35,456 bases of DNA, taken from Tannerellaceae bacterium (GTDB lineage: Bacteria > Bacteroidota > Bacteroidia > Bacteroidales > Tannerellaceae). Every line of letters starts with the position of its first letter. Positions within the stretch are counted from its first letter, which is position 1. Shown piece after piece: positions 34,168 through 35,456 of the stretch. The stretch covers positions 1-35,456 of the forward strand of contig JAITRG010000171.1 in the NCBI GenBank assembly GCA_031288515.1. The letters run 5' to 3'. A program made the translations under genes and the position numbers. The notes beneath the pieces were generated by a model. It did not search any database. It was given only the letters and a program-made list of their open reading frames with translations, and was not told the origin of the DNA.

Positions 34168-34271
34168 TTATTAATTATTAATTATTAGTTAGTAATTAGC
34201 AATTGTACTTAGTAGTTAGTAGAGTTTAAATATAATTCTTAATTTATAATTTATAATTTTAGAGACGAACT
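34168..34271. repeat. AT-rich low-complexity spacer before ilvC
   Basis: About 100 bases, close to 85 percent A and T, made of short repeats of TAATTATT (34168-34185) and TTAGT/TAATTAG variants, then AATTTATAATTTATAATTTT at the right end. No gene, no -7 box of the usual type. It is the only gap larger than 50 bases within the operon and could hold a second promoter or a processing site. Confidence 0.6.
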
Positions 34272-35318
34272 ATGGCAGAAATGAATTTTGGCGGCGTAGT
34301 GGAGAATGTAGTTACCCGCGATGAATTTCCATTAGAGAAAGCAAGAGAAGTGTTGAACAATGAAACGATTGCAGTAATCGGTTACGGCGTACAGGGACCG
34401 GGGCAGAGTTTGAACCTTAGGGATAACGGTTTTAATGTGATTGTAGGCCAGCGCAAAGGCGGTAAAACGTGGGATAAAGCGGTAGCCGACGGTTGGACGC
34501 CGGGCGAAACCCTCTTCGATATCGAAGAAGCTTGCGAAAAGGCGACGATTATCCAGTACCTGCTCTCGGATGCAGCCCAGATTGAAGTATGGCCGCGTAT
34601 CAAAAAGTATCTTACCAAAGGGAAGGCGTTGTATTTCTCCCATGGTTTTGGTATTACTTACAAAGAACGGACAACTATAATCCCTCCGGCGGATGTCGAC
34701 GTTATATTGATAGCGCCGAAAGGTTCGGGCACCAGTCTTCGGCGGATGTTCCTGCAAGGGCGCGGGCTGAACTCCAGCTTTGCCATCTATCAGGACGCCA
34801 CCGGCAAGGCTTGGGATCGTGTGATTGCGCTGGGTATTGGCGTTGGTTCGGGCTATCTGTTTGAAACGACTTTCAAAAAGGAAGTCTATTCCGATTTAAC
34901 AGGCGAACGCGGTTCCTTGATGGGAGCCATCCAGGGCCTGCTGCTTGCCCAGTATGAAGTATTACGCGAAAACGGACATTCTCCGTCTGAAGCGTTCAAC
35001 GAGACGGTGGAAGAGCTTACCCAATCGCTAATGCCCCTGTTTGCGGAGAACGGCATGGATTGGATGTATGCCAACTGCTCTACAACGGCTCAGCGCGGCG
35101 CATTGGATTGGATGACTCCTTTCCATGATGCAACCAGGCCGGTACTCGAAAAACTGTATAAAGAAGTATCGTCAGGCAATGAAGCGCAACGCTCCATCGA
35201 CTCAAACAGCAAACCCGACTACCGTGAGAAACTGGAAGAAGAACTAAAAGCGCTCCGCGAAAGCGAAATGTGGCGCGCCGGCGCCGTAGTACGCAAACTA
35301 CGCCCCGAAAATAACTAA
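34272..35318 (+). CDS. ilvC: Ketol-acid reductoisomerase
   Basis: A 348-residue enzyme that isomerises and reduces acetolactate in the second common step. The nucleotide-binding site GYGVQGPGQSL is at residues 37-47. The adjoining QRKGGKTWDKA loop has basic and hydroxyl residues of the kind that bind the NADPH phosphate, so NADPH is likely. The metal-binding glutamates and the knotted C-terminal helical domain (DLTGERGSLMGAIQGLLLAQYEVL) are present. Its 348 residues match the short class I enzyme. It closes the ilv operon after the AT-rich spacer; ilvE and ilvA are not in the window. Confidence 0.96.
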   Translation: MAEMNFGGVVENVVTRDEFPLEKAREVLNNETIAVIGYGVQGPGQSLNLRDNGFNVIVGQRKGGKTWDKAVADGWTPGETLFDIEEACEKATIIQYLLSDAAQIEVWPRIKKYLTKGKALYFSHGFGITYKERTTIIPPADVDVILIAPKGSGTSLRRMFLQGRGLNSSFAIYQDATGKAWDRVIALGIGVGSGYLFETTFKKEVYSDLTGERGSLMGAIQGLLLAQYEVLRENGHSPSEAFNETVEELTQSLMPLFAENGMDWMYANCSTTAQRGALDWMTPFHDATRPVLEKLYKEVSSGNEAQRSIDSNSKPDYREKLEEELKALRESEMWRAGAVVRKLRPENN

Positions 35319-35338
35319 ACGTAGCCCTCGCGTTATCA

Positions 35339-35456
35339 GAGGGTGTGTCAAAAGTCCCAATGCGCAATTTTGAAGTTACGATTTGCAAGTCAATTAACAA
35401 GATTCAAAGGATATGACTGTCTGAAAAGCCATTTTTAGGCTATTAATCAGCCATAA
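35339..35456 (-). mobile_element. Possible end of an insertion sequence
   Basis: The sequence GAGGGTGTGTCAAAAGTCC (35339-35357) looks like the terminal inverted repeat of an IS found in Bacteroidota, probably of the IS1182 type. Beyond it, on the minus strand, a frame is open from the window edge at 35456 to a TAA at 35396-35394 (LWLINSLKMAFQTVISFESC), which could be the end of a transposase. The element continues out of the window, so this identification is tentative. It could instead be the downstream region of ilvC. Confidence 0.35.

Noticed and set aside
35327..35343. Terminator of ilvC
   Set aside because: The CCCTC/GAGGG stem is only 5 bp with a 9-nt loop and no T-tract; it overlaps the suspected IS end.

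Overview
The window reads as chromosome from a member of the order Bacteroidales, probably close to Parabacteroides or Tannerella; I cannot fix the genus by eye. The reasons are -7 boxes of the Bacteroidota type (TAnnTTTG) in front of several genes, an Mfa/FimA-type (type V) fimbrial locus with DUF3575 and DUF3868 proteins, a QPCT-type M28 lipoprotein, a BlaI-M56 pair with TonB C-terminal domains, and few clear Shine-Dalgarno sequences.

Layout. 1-630: non-coding, with a few copies of a 22-bp palindromic repeat, then tRNA-Lys(TTT) and its terminator. 871-2294 (minus): SufE and a glutaminyl-cyclase-like lipoprotein, overlapping by ATGA. 2584-8419 (minus): a Czc-type tripartite metal efflux operon, led by a small histidine-rich membrane protein. 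8471-11916 (minus): a BlaI-type repressor, an M56 membrane protease with two TonB C-terminal domains, and a TPR lipid- or periplasm-facing protein, with a paired operator over the promoter. 11965-12760: a long non-coding stretch with nine exact-period 22-bp palindromic units. 12761-16104 (plus): tag and an S9 peptidase; a TonB protein converges on them. 17011-17736: a secreted DUF1080 protein, then a very strong hairpin and a decayed WYL regulator. 18477-29049 (plus): a seven-gene fimbrial operon. 29066-35318 (plus): a branched-chain amino acid operon ilvD-ilvB-ilvN-acyl-ACP thioesterase-ilvC. The right edge looks like the end of an insertion sequence.

How the parts work together. The fimbrial genes follow assembly logic: outer-membrane accessory proteins, major fimbrillin, a strong hairpin that may reduce downstream expression, anchor, minor subunits, a FISUMP-domain tip adhesin, and a protein with a type IX secretion-like C-terminus. 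The ilv operon begins with a perfect TTTG-N19-TAnnTTTG promoter, a 25-codon leader peptide with nine consecutive Ile/Leu/Val codons, and a terminator whose left arm can pair instead with the end of the leader reading frame: a complete ribosome-mediated attenuator. The thioesterase inside it links branched-chain precursors to fatty acids.

The least explained structures are the 22-bp palindromic repeat family found at two distant intergenic sites with a shared tail, and the ilv attenuator, which I read directly from the sequence.
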